A DNA stretch of 6,101 nucleotides from an uncultured Acidobacteriota bacterium (lineage in GTDB: Bacteria > Acidobacteriota > Terriglobia > Terriglobales > Acidobacteriaceae), in contig CAILBQ010000822.1 in NCBI GenBank assembly GCA_903832475.1, positions 1 through 6,101 on the forward strand. The letters run 5' to 3'. A program made the translations under genes and the position numbers. Under the pieces are notes generated by a model that made no database searches, had not been told where the DNA came from, and worked only from the letters and a program-made list of their open reading frames with translations. This document shows, piece by piece, positions 1 to 6,101 of the stretch; positions within the stretch are counted from its first letter, which is position 1, and every line of letters begins with the position of its first letter.

Positions 1-98
1 ACATGGAGTGGTACGGCGCCTTCGGCATCATGGTCACGCTGGTCTGGCTCTACATGGAAATCCTGCGTCTGCTCTCCAAGCTGAACCGGCGCAACTAA
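1..98 (+). CDS. C-terminal end of a probable Bax inhibitor-1/YccA-type membrane protein (partial)
   Basis: Only the last 32 codons are present; the gene enters from the left edge in the frame whose first full codon is at base 3, and stops with TAA at 96-98. The visible residues form one hydrophobic helix (WYGAFGIMVTLVWLYMEILR) followed by a short basic tail (SKLNRRN). This matches the last membrane helix and tail typical of bacterial BI-1/YccA proteins, multi-pass inner-membrane proteins that in E. coli interact with the FtsH protease. The family call rests on general resemblance of this short end piece, since none of the core helices can be seen; another polytopic membrane protein remains possible. 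A strong hairpin terminator begins 17 bases after the stop, so the transcript probably ends here. Confidence 0.55.
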   Translation, partial: MEWYGAFGIMVTLVWLYMEILRLLSKLNRRN

Positions 99-114
99 GC
101 ATACTCAGGACAGA

Positions 115-154
115 AAACAGGGCGGATGAGCGGGGCTCGTCCGCCTTGCTGTTT
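115..154 (+). terminator. Intrinsic terminator after the BI-1-like gene
   Basis: Bases 121-131 (GGCGGATGAGC) pair with 135-145 (GCTCGTCCGCC) as an 11-bp stem with one T-G wobble and a GGG loop. An outer AAACAG (115-120) can also pair with CTGTTT (149-154) across a three-base TTG bulge. The T-tract is modest (TTGCTGTTTGT), so efficiency is uncertain, but the position just after a stop codon fits a terminator. Confidence 0.75.
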
Positions 155-180
155 GTGGGTACAAGCCCGATTCTTATAAT
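152..180 (+). promoter_or_regulatory. Sigma70-type promoter for the 42-aa charged-peptide gene
   Basis: A perfect TATAAT -10 hexamer lies at 175-180. A weak -35 candidate, TTTGTG at 152-157, is 17 bp upstream and overlaps the T-rich end of the preceding terminator. A start site about seven bases after the box would fall near 187, right at the ribosome-binding AGGAG (187-191), giving an almost leaderless mRNA. The -10 is convincing; the -35 is not. Confidence 0.55.
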
Positions 181-197
181 GGGGACAGGAGTGTGTG

Positions 198-326
198 GTG
201 AGCGACGGTCGGGAAGAGCGCGAGGAGCGGGAGAAGCGGCGGGAACTGGAAGAGTGGCAGAGCCGCCAGGACCGGCTGGAGCGGGAAGCGGAAGACGCCT
301 GGGAGCCGGAGCGGCAGGAGTCGTAA
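198..326 (+). CDS. Small highly charged peptide of unknown function (42 aa)
   Basis: I do not recognise this gene. It starts at GTG 198-200, six bases after a good AGGAG (187-191), and ends at TAA 324-326; an in-frame GTG at 195 would add one residue but sits only three bases from the Shine-Dalgarno. Of 42 residues 27 are charged (17 Asp/Glu, 10 Arg/Lys, net about -7), with runs such as REEREEREKRRELEEW and only two leucines and two tryptophans. This predicts a single solitary charged helix with little hydrophobic core and no signal peptide, membrane segment or cysteine. A perfect TATAAT box upstream, a proper ribosome site and placement between a terminator and the recA control region argue that it is real. 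Low-complexity GA-rich DNA can give such reading frames by chance, which is the main doubt. Confidence 0.6.
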   Translation: MSDGREEREEREKRRELEEWQSRQDRLEREAEDAWEPERQES

Positions 327-352
327 CCGCCTGACGGGCTCAAAATCCGAGA

Positions 353-383
353 GGAATTGGCCTCCGGCGGGGAGTTCCATTTT
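353..383 (+). terminator. Possible weak terminator after the small charged-peptide gene
   Basis: CTCC (362-365) pairs with GGAG (371-374) around a GGCGG loop, and GGAA (353-356) can stack with TTCC (375-378) across a five-base bulge. ATTTTG follows at 379-384. The stem is interrupted and the T-run is only four bases, so this is a low-confidence call based on position 26 bases after the stop. Confidence 0.3.
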
Positions 384-404
384 GGGAGGACGGGTCTTCC
401 ACAG

Positions 405-415
405 GTTCGGCGAAC
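405..415. repeat. Small inverted repeat GTTC-N3-GAAC upstream of the recA promoter
   Basis: GTTC at 405-408 and GAAC at 412-415 form a perfect inverted repeat around GGC. It lies about 40 bases upstream of the recA -10 box. GTTC/GAAC half-sites occur in LexA operators of several phyla, but usually with other spacings and closer to the promoter, so an operator role is only a guess. Confidence 0.3.
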
Positions 416-425
416 TTTCGCCTTT
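416..425. repeat. Direct repeat copy 1 (TTTCGCCTTT)
   Basis: The ten-base word TTTCGCCTTT occurs here and again at 483-492 in the same orientation, one copy upstream and one downstream of the recA -10 box. It could be a protein-binding pair or chance similarity in a pyrimidine-rich stretch. Confidence 0.35.
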
Positions 426-451
426 TCTTCTAGCCTTTGCATGTCCTATCC

Positions 452-460
452 TGCTACAAT
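452..460 (+). promoter_or_regulatory. recA promoter, extended -10 (TGCTACAAT)
   Basis: TGC (452-454) directly precedes TACAAT (455-460), an extended -10 element with 5/6 match to TATAAT. No credible -35 lies 16-18 bp upstream (AGCCTT region), as is usual for extended -10 promoters. The predicted start near 467 leaves a leader of about 80 bases before the recA ATG. The same TGCTANAAT pattern stands upstream of coaD. Confidence 0.6.
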
Positions 461-482
461 CCCATCGATACGCGAATCTCAT

Positions 483-492
483 TTTCGCCTTT
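483..492. repeat. Direct repeat copy 2 (TTTCGCCTTT)
   Basis: Second copy of the ten-base word found at 416-425, here in the recA leader. Its CGCC (486-489) is also the outer arm of the leader hairpin. Confidence 0.35.
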
Positions 493-521
493 GAAAGCCT
501 GCTTTGCGGGGCTTTTCGGCG
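486..521 (+). promoter_or_regulatory. Terminator-like hairpin in the recA leader
   Basis: AAAGCC (494-499) pairs with GGCTTT (510-515), with two further inner pairs (GC 501-502 with GC 506-507) around a TTT loop and an outer CGCC/GGCG pairing (486-489 with 518-521). The right arm runs into TTTT (513-516). It ends only 12 bases before the recA ribosome site (AGGAG 534-538). It could be a weak attenuator or a fold that modulates translation; no alternative antiterminator fold is obvious. Confidence 0.4.
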
Positions 522-547
522 TCAGAGCGCGACAGGAGACAAACCCC

Positions 548-1648
<1,101 letters not shown>

Positions 1649-1667
1649 CTTCCTCCCTCGAGAGGCG

Positions 1668-1696
1668 AAGAGCGGCGGCTTCGGCGGCCGCTTTTT
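1668..1696 (+). terminator. Intrinsic terminator of recA
   Basis: AGCGGC (1671-1676) pairs with GCCGCT (1687-1692), continued after one G-G mismatch by GC/GC (1678-1679 with 1684-1685), closing a UUCG tetraloop (1680-1683). A run of five T (1692-1696) follows, and upstream AA can pair with it. Its position about 20 bases after the recA stop makes this a textbook terminator. Confidence 0.88.
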
Positions 1697-1713
1697 CGTG
1701 TCCAAAACGCTGC

Positions 1714-1722
1714 TGCTAGAAT
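1714..1722 (+). promoter_or_regulatory. coaD promoter, extended -10 (TGCTAGAAT)
   Basis: TGC (1714-1716) precedes TAGAAT (1717-1722), 5/6 to consensus, 18 bases after the recA terminator T-run. The -35 region (TTTCGT or nearby) is poor. It shares the TGCTANAAT form with the recA promoter. The predicted start near 1729 gives a leader of about 43 bases that begins with a small AGGC-GTTT-GCCT hairpin (1728-1739). Confidence 0.6.
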
Positions 1723-1771
1723 CCAGAAGGCGTTTGCCTGCAGTGCATTCGCGCGCGGTTGAGGGTCATTC

Positions 1772-2257
1772 ATGGGCGTCAGAGCGATTTATCCCGGCAC
1801 CTTCGATCCGCCCACCAACGGGCATCTGGATCTGATTGCGCGCGGGGCCAAGCTGTTCGATCACCTCACCGTCGCCATCCTGAACAACCCGGTCAAGAAT
1901 CCCCTGTTCCAGGTGGAAGAGCGGGTAGAGATGCTGAAGGAGTCGACGCGCCAGTTGGAGAACGTTTCGGTGGCGACATTTGAAGGGTTGATGGTCGATT
2001 TTGCCCGCCAGAATGGGGCGACCGCGGTGCTGCGCGGCATCCGCGCCATTACCGATTATGAATACGAATTTCAGATGGCGCTGATGAACCGGCGTCTGGC
2101 TCCGGAGATTGAAACGGTCTTCCTGCAGCCGGCGGGACGGTACTCCTTTGTCAGTTCGCGTCTGGTCAAGGAAGTGGTCAGCTTTGGTGGCAAGGTGGAT
2201 GGCCTGGTGCCGGCCAATGTCGGAAAGCGGCTGGTCGGGCGCATGCGAAAGTCGTAG
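1772..2257 (+). CDS. coaD: Pantetheine-phosphate adenylyltransferase CoaD
   Basis: CoaD transfers AMP from ATP to 4'-phosphopantetheine, giving dephospho-CoA and pyrophosphate, the penultimate step of coenzyme A synthesis in the cytosol. The 161-aa length matches the family (E. coli 159). The nucleotidyltransferase signature is clear: YPGTFDPPTNGHLDL near residues 7-21, with the T/HxGH motif as TNGH (15-18). RGIRAITDYEYE (88-99) is the conserved arginine-containing loop, and YSFVSSRLVKEV (124-135) corresponds to the ISSTLVKEV-type motif. ATG 1772 is supported by GAGGG (1761-1765) six bases upstream and by the protein beginning directly with the first beta strand (VRAIYPG). It has its own extended -10 promoter. 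The next gene starts 17 bases after the stop with no terminator, so coaD may head an operon with the signalling genes. Confidence 0.96.
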   Translation: MGVRAIYPGTFDPPTNGHLDLIARGAKLFDHLTVAILNNPVKNPLFQVEERVEMLKESTRQLENVSVATFEGLMVDFARQNGATAVLRGIRAITDYEYEFQMALMNRRLAPEIETVFLQPAGRYSFVSSRLVKEVVSFGGKVDGLVPANVGKRLVGRMRKS

Positions 2258-2274
2258 CCGGGGATCTTTTGAGA

Positions 2275-3714
2275 ATGGAAGCGTTGAAGACGACGACCAC
2301 CCGGTTCCTGATCCCCGCTCTTCTCGTCGTCGCCTTCCTGGTCGTCGCGTTCAATGCGTGGCTGGCGTTCGACGCGGTGCACTCCCTGCTGGAAAGCGAA
2401 AGCCTGGTGGAGCATACCTGGCAGGTCATCGTTCAGGCTGAGCGCATCATGAGTTCGGCGAAGGATGCGGAGACGGGAAACCGTGGCTACCTGATCACCG
2501 GCGATGATTCCTATCTGCTGCCCTACCGCGTGGCGAGCCGCGAATTGCCGATTGAACTGGATCGATTCCAGGCCATGACATCCGACAACCCCAGTCAGCA
2601 GGCCAGGATCGTCGAATTGCGAGAGCGGGTGCGGGCGCGGCTGGCTCTGCTCCAGCAGGGCATCGATCTGCGACGTTCCAGTGGCAGCGATACGGTCCGT
2701 CTGATGGTCTTGAGCGGCACCGGGAAAGAGGAGATGGACCGCATGCGGGCCATTGCCGACGCCATGCAATCGGAGGAGCGCGGCCTGCTTTCGGTGCGCA
2801 CTTCGGCGGCGGCCTCGGCTGGGGTGCGGGCGCGGAGCACGCTGGCCTTTGCGACGGTACTCGATCTGCTGCTGATCGTGACCGTGGGACGCTTCCTGGC
2901 CAAGGAACGTTCCCTGCGTCTGGCGGCGGAGGTGGCACGGGAACGCATGGAGATTGCCCACGCCGAGGCTGCCGCGCGCGCCGAAGAGGTGAACCAGTTG
3001 AACGCCACGCTGGAGCAGCGGGTGGCGCTGCGAACTGCGGAACTGGAAACGACCAATCGCGAGCTGGAGGCCTTCAGCTATTCGGTGTCGCACGACCTGC
3101 GCGCGCCGCTCAGAACCATTGACGGCTTCAGCCTGGCGCTGGAAGAAGACTATTCCGCGGCCGTCGACGAAGCCGGCAGGGATTATATCCGCCGTGTGCG
3201 CGCAGGCGTGCAGCGCATGGGTGCGTTGATCGACGCTCTGTTGCAGCTTTCGCGCATTACGCGGGGCGAAATGAACCGAGAGCCAGTCGACTTTTCCGAG
3301 TTGGCGGCAAGCGTGGCGGCATCCTTGCAGGAAGAGCACCCGGCCACGCCGATCGACTTCCGTATCGAGCCCGGGCTGAGCGTCAACGGAGATCTCAAGC
3401 TGCTGCGGGTGGCGCTCGAAAACCTGATGGGCAACGCCGTCAAGTTCAGTTCGAGGTCCGCGCAAACGGTGGTGGAATTCGGCTGGGATCCAGGACGCGA
3501 AGCCTGGTTTGTCCGCGACCGTGGAGCTGGTTTCGACATGCAGTACGCCGACAAACTCTTCAACGCATTCAACCGTCTCCATGGAGATAAGGATTTCAAG
3601 GGCTCCGGCATTGGATTGGCAACGGTCGCGCGCGTGGTACGCCGCCATCACGGCCGCATCTGGGCGGAGAGCGTGCTGGCTCATGGCGCGACATTTTGGT
3701 TTACGTTAGGATGA
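2275..3714 (+). CDS. Membrane sensor histidine kinase with CHASE3 domain
   Basis: This is a transmembrane sensor that should autophosphorylate on histidine and pass phosphate to a receiver. From ATG 2275 (479 aa) the order is: transmembrane helix 1 (about 11-32, LIPALLVVAFLVVAFNAWL); a periplasmic CHASE3 domain (about 33-187) with its hallmark DAETGNRGYLITGD (64-77) and LLPY; transmembrane helix 2 (about 188-208); a charged linker helix (210-262); HisKA with SHDLRAPLR and phospho-acceptor His273; and HATPase_c with N-box ENLMGNAVKF (382-391), G1 DRGAGF (415-420) and G2 GSGIGL (443-448). The catalytic end (FNRLHGDKDFKGSGIGLATV) is of the phytochrome-like kinase type that often pairs with Rcp1-like regulators, as here. 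ATG 2275 is preferred, with GGGGA ten bases upstream; an in-frame TTG at 2269 would add two residues. The ligand is unknown. Its stop lies a few bases before the next gene. Confidence 0.93.
   Translation: MEALKTTTTRFLIPALLVVAFLVVAFNAWLAFDAVHSLLESESLVEHTWQVIVQAERIMSSAKDAETGNRGYLITGDDSYLLPYRVASRELPIELDRFQAMTSDNPSQQARIVELRERVRARLALLQQGIDLRRSSGSDTVRLMVLSGTGKEEMDRMRAIADAMQSEERGLLSVRTSAAASAGVRARSTLAFATVLDLLLIVTVGRFLAKERSLRLAAEVARERMEIAHAEAAARAEEVNQLNATLEQRVALRTAELETTNRELEAFSYSVSHDLRAPLRTIDGFSLALEEDYSAAVDEAGRDYIRRVRAGVQRMGALIDALLQLSRITRGEMNREPVDFSELAASVAASLQEEHPATPIDFRIEPGLSVNGDLKLLRVALENLMGNAVKFSSRSAQTVVEFGWDPGREAWFVRDRGAGFDMQYADKLFNAFNRLHGDKDFKGSGIGLATVARVVRRHHGRIWAESVLAHGATFWFTLG
3708..3711 (+). 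promoter_or_regulatory. Ribosome binding site choosing the receiver start
   Basis: AGGA at 3708-3711 lies eight bases before ATG 3720. The upstream in-frame ATG at 3711 overlaps the kinase stop as ATGA but has no purine-rich site before it. The motif therefore favours 3720, although coupling through the ATGA overlap cannot be excluded. Confidence 0.5.
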
Positions 3715-3719
3715 CTGTG

Positions 3720-4145
3720 ATGAATTCTCGTGGGAAGCAAATCCTTCTCGTGGAAGACGATCCAGACCACGAGCTTTTGACGATTCGCGCACTGAAGAAG
3801 TCCAATGTCGCCAACGTAATTCGCGTGGCGCATGACGGCGAAGAGGCCCTCAGCATGCTACTGGCCGACGGCGCCGAGCTGCCGCAAGTGATCCTGCTCG
3901 ATCTCAAGCTGCCCAAGGTGGATGGTCTGGAAGTTTTGCGCAAGATCCGCGAGACGGAAAAGACCAAGCTGGTTCCGGTTGTTGTCCTGACGTCGTCCGA
4001 TGAAGAGCGGGACGTGGTTCACAGCTACGAATTGGGAGTGAATAGCTATATCCGCAAGCCAGTAAACTTTACGGAGTTCGCAGAAGCCACGCGACAACTT
4101 GGCATGTATTGGCTGGTGCTCAACGAATGTCCGCCCCTGAGCTAA
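3720..4145 (+). CDS. Stand-alone response regulator receiver, Rcp1-like
   Basis: A single receiver domain of 141 aa that should accept phosphate from a histidine kinase, most plausibly the CHASE3 kinase just upstream. Visible receiver residues are the acidic pocket in LLVEDDPDH (Glu12, Asp13, Asp14), phospho-acceptor Asp61 in VILLDLKLP, Thr91 in VVLTSSDEE and the conserved Lys113 in IRKPVNF. There is no DNA-binding, enzymatic or HPt domain. The closing YWLVLNECPP is typical of the Rcp1/phytochrome-associated receivers that follow such kinases. ATG 3720 is chosen for its AGGA eight bases upstream; starting at ATG 3711 would add three residues and overlap the kinase stop by four bases. Its last 19 bases overlap the next gene, so the three signalling genes are tightly packed and probably translated together. 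The role could be a phosphate shuttle or sink, or protein-protein output. Confidence 0.92.
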   Translation: MNSRGKQILLVEDDPDHELLTIRALKKSNVANVIRVAHDGEEALSMLLADGAELPQVILLDLKLPKVDGLEVLRKIRETEKTKLVPVVVLTSSDEERDVVHSYELGVNSYIRKPVNFTEFAEATRQLGMYWLVLNECPPLS

Positions 4146-5662
4146 TCCCGCAGCGCGTCAGGATTTTGCTGGTGGAAGACAACGCGGATGACGCCGCGCT
4201 GCTGGAACGACATCTGCGCCGCCAGGGGTTCCTGGCGGACATCACGCGCGTCGAGCAGGCCCATGAGATGCAGCATGTGCTCGACGGGGCAGTGCTGCCC
4301 GACCTGGTTCTCGCCGACTATAATCTGCCCACGTTCAGCGGCCCGGCTGCGCTGCAGCTAATGAAAAATGCGGCCATCGATCTGCCGTTCATCATGCTCT
4401 CCGGCGAAGTGTCGGAAGAGACGGCCGTCTCGTCCATGCGTGCCGGCGCTCATGACTATGTCTCCAAGCAGAACCTGAGCCGGCTGGTTCCGGCCATTCA
4501 TCGTGAATTAAAAGAAGCCGAGACGCGACGCAACAGCCGAGCTGCGGAAAGGGCTCTGAAGGCCAGCGAAGCGCGCTTTCATTCGCTGGTGGAGGCCATG
4601 CCGGTGGGTCTGCTGCTGTGCGATGCCGCGGGTCACATCGTCTACGGCAATCGCGCAGCGGAGCGCATGCTGCAGTACACCGGCCAGGAACTCGCCGCCG
4701 GAGTTATCGATTCTGTGCTAGTTTGCTCTTCGCTGGGCGCGATCCTGACCGCGGCGGCGAGCGATGGCGCAACCATCGAACCATTTGAAGCGATCTGCAA
4801 GACGCGCGGTGGAACTGACGTCGACGTGCTTATCGGAATCGCCATGCTCAATCCCGAGGCTCCCGCAGACGATCGGCAGGTGGCGTACTTCATCGCTGAT
4901 CTGACCCTGCAGAAGAAGAGTGAAGAAGTGCTGCGCCGCAGCGAGAAACTGGCCATCGCGGGGCGCCTGGCGGCGTCAATCGCGCATGAGATCAACAACC
5001 CTCTCGAAGCGACCATCAACTGCCTCTATCTCGTGTCGAAAACGAACTTATCCGAAGAAGCGCGAAACTATCTCGAACTCGCGCAGAAAGAGTTAGATCG
5101 AGTTACACAGATTACTGTCCAGACGCTGCGCTTCTATCGATCCTCGACGCGTCCGGCGGATACTGACGTGCATGAGTTGATCGAAACGGTGCTGGCGCTG
5201 ATGGATTCGCGACTGCGGCAGATGCGGGTGACCGTGGTGCGCGATTTTCGCGCCAATCCTCGCATCTTTGCCCACGAAGGAGAGATCCGCCAGGTGCTCG
5301 CCAATCTGGTCTCGAATGCACTGGACGCAGTCGGTGAAGATGGGTCTATCGTGGTGCGTACGTCGTCAGCGCGCGACTGGAAACGCGATCGACTGGGTAT
5401 GGCCATCACAGTTGCCGACGACGGCATCGGCATGGATGAAGCCACGCGCAAGCGCATCTTTGAACCTTTCTTTTCGACCAAAGGCGCGACCGGAACAGGG
5501 CTCGGACTGTGGGTGTCGCATGAAATTGCCGGAAAGCACCAGGGCAGGATTCGACTTCGTTCACGAGAGAAAATGCAAGGCCAGCGCGGTGGTACTGTTT
5601 TCCGATTCTTCCTGCCGGCGCTGGACGACGGCGCTATTGCTTCTCCAGACGAATCTGTTTGA
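4127..5662 (+). CDS. Soluble hybrid kinase: receiver-PAS-HisKA-HATPase
   Basis: A 511-aa cytoplasmic kinase with no membrane segment. The N-terminal receiver (about 10-128) has LLVEDNADD (Glu17, Asp18), phospho-acceptor Asp64 in VLADYNLP, Ser92 in MLSGE and Lys114 in YVSKQNL. A PAS domain follows (about 146-262, beginning SEARFHSLVEAMPVG), then HisKA with AGRLAASIAHEINNPL and His287, and HATPase_c with N-box LANLVSNALD (391-400), G1 DDGIGM (431-436), F-box FEPFFSTKG (445-453) and G2 GTGLGL (456-461). All catalytic residues look present. A receiver at the N-terminus, before the sensor and transmitter, suggests that phosphorylation by another kinase, perhaps the CHASE3 kinase here, tunes this kinase's activity. 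ATG 4127 overlaps the preceding stop by 19 bases and has only a weak GGTG before it, so translational coupling is likely; a TTG at 4109 would add six residues. The 3' end overlaps the opposite-strand gene by 29 bases. Confidence 0.93.
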   Translation: MSAPELIPQRVRILLVEDNADDAALLERHLRRQGFLADITRVEQAHEMQHVLDGAVLPDLVLADYNLPTFSGPAALQLMKNAAIDLPFIMLSGEVSEETAVSSMRAGAHDYVSKQNLSRLVPAIHRELKEAETRRNSRAAERALKASEARFHSLVEAMPVGLLLCDAAGHIVYGNRAAERMLQYTGQELAAGVIDSVLVCSSLGAILTAAASDGATIEPFEAICKTRGGTDVDVLIGIAMLNPEAPADDRQVAYFIADLTLQKKSEEVLRRSEKLAIAGRLAASIAHEINNPLEATINCLYLVSKTNLSEEARNYLELAQKELDRVTQITVQTLRFYRSSTRPADTDVHELIETVLALMDSRLRQMRVTVVRDFRANPRIFAHEGEIRQVLANLVSNALDAVGEDGSIVVRTSSARDWKRDRLGMAITVADDGIGMDEATRKRIFEPFFSTKGATGTGLGLWVSHEIAGKHQGRIRLRSREKMQGQRGGTVFRFFLPALDDGAIASPDESV

Positions 5663-6047
5663 GACGGGCCTGCACCAGCTTCCTGATCAGAGCGGCGGGT
5701 AGAGGTGTATTCAGCGGAAAGTGAATCGAACCGGACGTGGTTTCATAGCCTTTCAGGTCCTCCTTTGCATCATGGATGACCCGGCCGCTCATAGGGTAGT
5801 AGCTGCAGAATTTCTTGCCCGCGGCATACCCCGCCAGCAAGGCGCCGCAGCGAAAAGCGGGGACACCGTAGCCAAACTCCTCCGTACTTTCAGGCGGAGC
5901 GCAGGCCCGGATGCGTTCCCGCACCGCGATCAGCGTGGATCGAACAGGCTCGGCAAGATTCGCAAGGTACCGGTCTACCGCGACAAGGCCCTGAGCGTCT
6001 GACCGTGCGGAAACTTGCTCGACTTTGGATTTCTTTCGGGTGGCCAT
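5634..6047 (-). CDS. DUF1801 / YdhG-like small protein
   Basis: The minus-strand gene encodes 137 aa of the DUF1801 family, whose fold resembles YdhG; B. subtilis YdhG (Fra) has been described as a frataxin-like iron-binding protein, but for most members no function is known. Family features visible here are a helical N-terminal half (VDRYLANLAEPVRSTLIAVR), EEFGYGVPAFR (56-66), GKKFCSYYPM (77-86), and the C-terminal DLKGYETTSGSIHFPL (97-112) with PLPAALIRKLVQARLKQI (115-132), all in the usual order and length. The N-terminal tail (MATRKKSKVE) is basic. ATG 6047 is used; a GTG immediately upstream at 6050 adds one residue, and neither has a clear Shine-Dalgarno. It is convergent with the kinase gene, overlapping it by 29 bases, so the two are separate transcription units. 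An iron or stress link would be inference only. Confidence 0.87.
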   Translation of the reverse strand: MATRKKSKVEQVSARSDAQGLVAVDRYLANLAEPVRSTLIAVRERIRACAPPESTEEFGYGVPAFRCGALLAGYAAGKKFCSYYPMSGRVIHDAKEDLKGYETTSGSIHFPLNTPLPAALIRKLVQARLKQIRLEKQ

Positions 6048-6062
6048 CACTGCTTGGTCAGG

Positions 6063-6091
6063 AGTGTACTTCGCGATCAGTGCAGTTGCAC
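6063..6091 (-). promoter_or_regulatory. Weak candidate promoter for the DUF1801 gene
   Basis: On the minus strand TACACT (6063-6068) is a 4/6 match to the -10 box, with GTGCAA (6086-6091) 17 bp upstream as a poor -35. Transcription would begin close to the start codon, in keeping with the missing ribosome site. The match is weak, and the true promoter may lie beyond the window. Confidence 0.25.
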
Positions 6092-6101
6092 AGAAGAATC
6101 A

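Noticed and set aside
8..334. 108-codon plus-strand frame over the first terminator and small gene
   Set aside because: It passes through the terminator and promoter and is a Gly/Ala/Arg-rich shadow of the small charged-peptide frame, which has the better ribosome site.
437..547. Upstream extension of recA by 37 codons
   Set aside because: The extension has no RecA-like sequence, crosses the extended -10 box and leader hairpin, and a good ribosome site supports the ATG at 548.
1891..2190. Unusual loop in CoaD (FLQPAGRYSF in place of an acidic residue before the aromatic)
   Set aside because: The position differs among known CoaD proteins, and the flanking SSRLVKEV and TNGH motifs are intact, so it is not evidence of altered activity.
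2071..3684. A 537-codon open frame on the minus strand antisense to coaD's end and the CHASE3 kinase
   Set aside because: It lies opposite two clearly recognisable genes, spans their boundary, is rich in His, Gln and Arg as expected of a GC-rich antisense frame, and shows no domain I recognise.

Overview
The window is about 6.1 kb of GC-rich (roughly 60%) bacterial chromosome. It reads as core genome plus a signalling cluster, with no mobile element, RNA gene or CRISPR array that I can see. Protein style (RecA, CoaD, a BI-1 family C-terminus, CHASE3 kinase with an Rcp1-like regulator, DUF1801) and TGCTANAAT extended -10 boxes suggest Acidobacteriota, perhaps the Solibacter/Bryobacter side. 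That placement is inference from sequence flavour, not from an alignment.

Left part (1-547): the last 32 codons of a probable Bax-inhibitor-1/YccA-type membrane protein run into a good GC-rich hairpin terminator. A perfect TATAAT box follows at once, then a very short GTG-started gene for a 42-residue, extremely charged helical peptide. A 221-base gap (327-547) then holds the recA control region: a possible weak terminator, a small inverted repeat, a 10-bp direct repeat, an extended -10 box and a leader hairpin.

Centre (548-2257): recA (366 aa, all catalytic motifs intact) ends at a UUCG-loop intrinsic terminator. A second extended -10 box follows, then coaD (161 aa, phosphopantetheine adenylyltransferase of coenzyme A synthesis).

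Right part (2275-5662): three signalling genes follow coaD after only 17 bases with no terminator between. They encode a membrane CHASE3 histidine kinase, a stand-alone receiver protein of the Rcp1 kind, and a soluble receiver-PAS-histidine kinase whose start overlaps the preceding gene by 19 bases. Two transmitters and two receivers with no DNA-binding or enzymatic output domain look like a phosphorelay or branched signalling module whose output lies elsewhere. It may be transcribed with coaD.

Right edge (5634-6101): a DUF1801/YdhG-like small protein lies on the minus strand, its 3' end overlapping the last kinase by 29 bases. The final ~50 bases hold at most a weak promoter for it.

The most noteworthy points are the output-less relay behind a housekeeping gene, the charged micro-protein with its own promoter, the terminator-like hairpin in the recA leader, and the RecA tail lacking the acidic character known from E. 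coli. No clearly new system is demonstrated by sequence alone.
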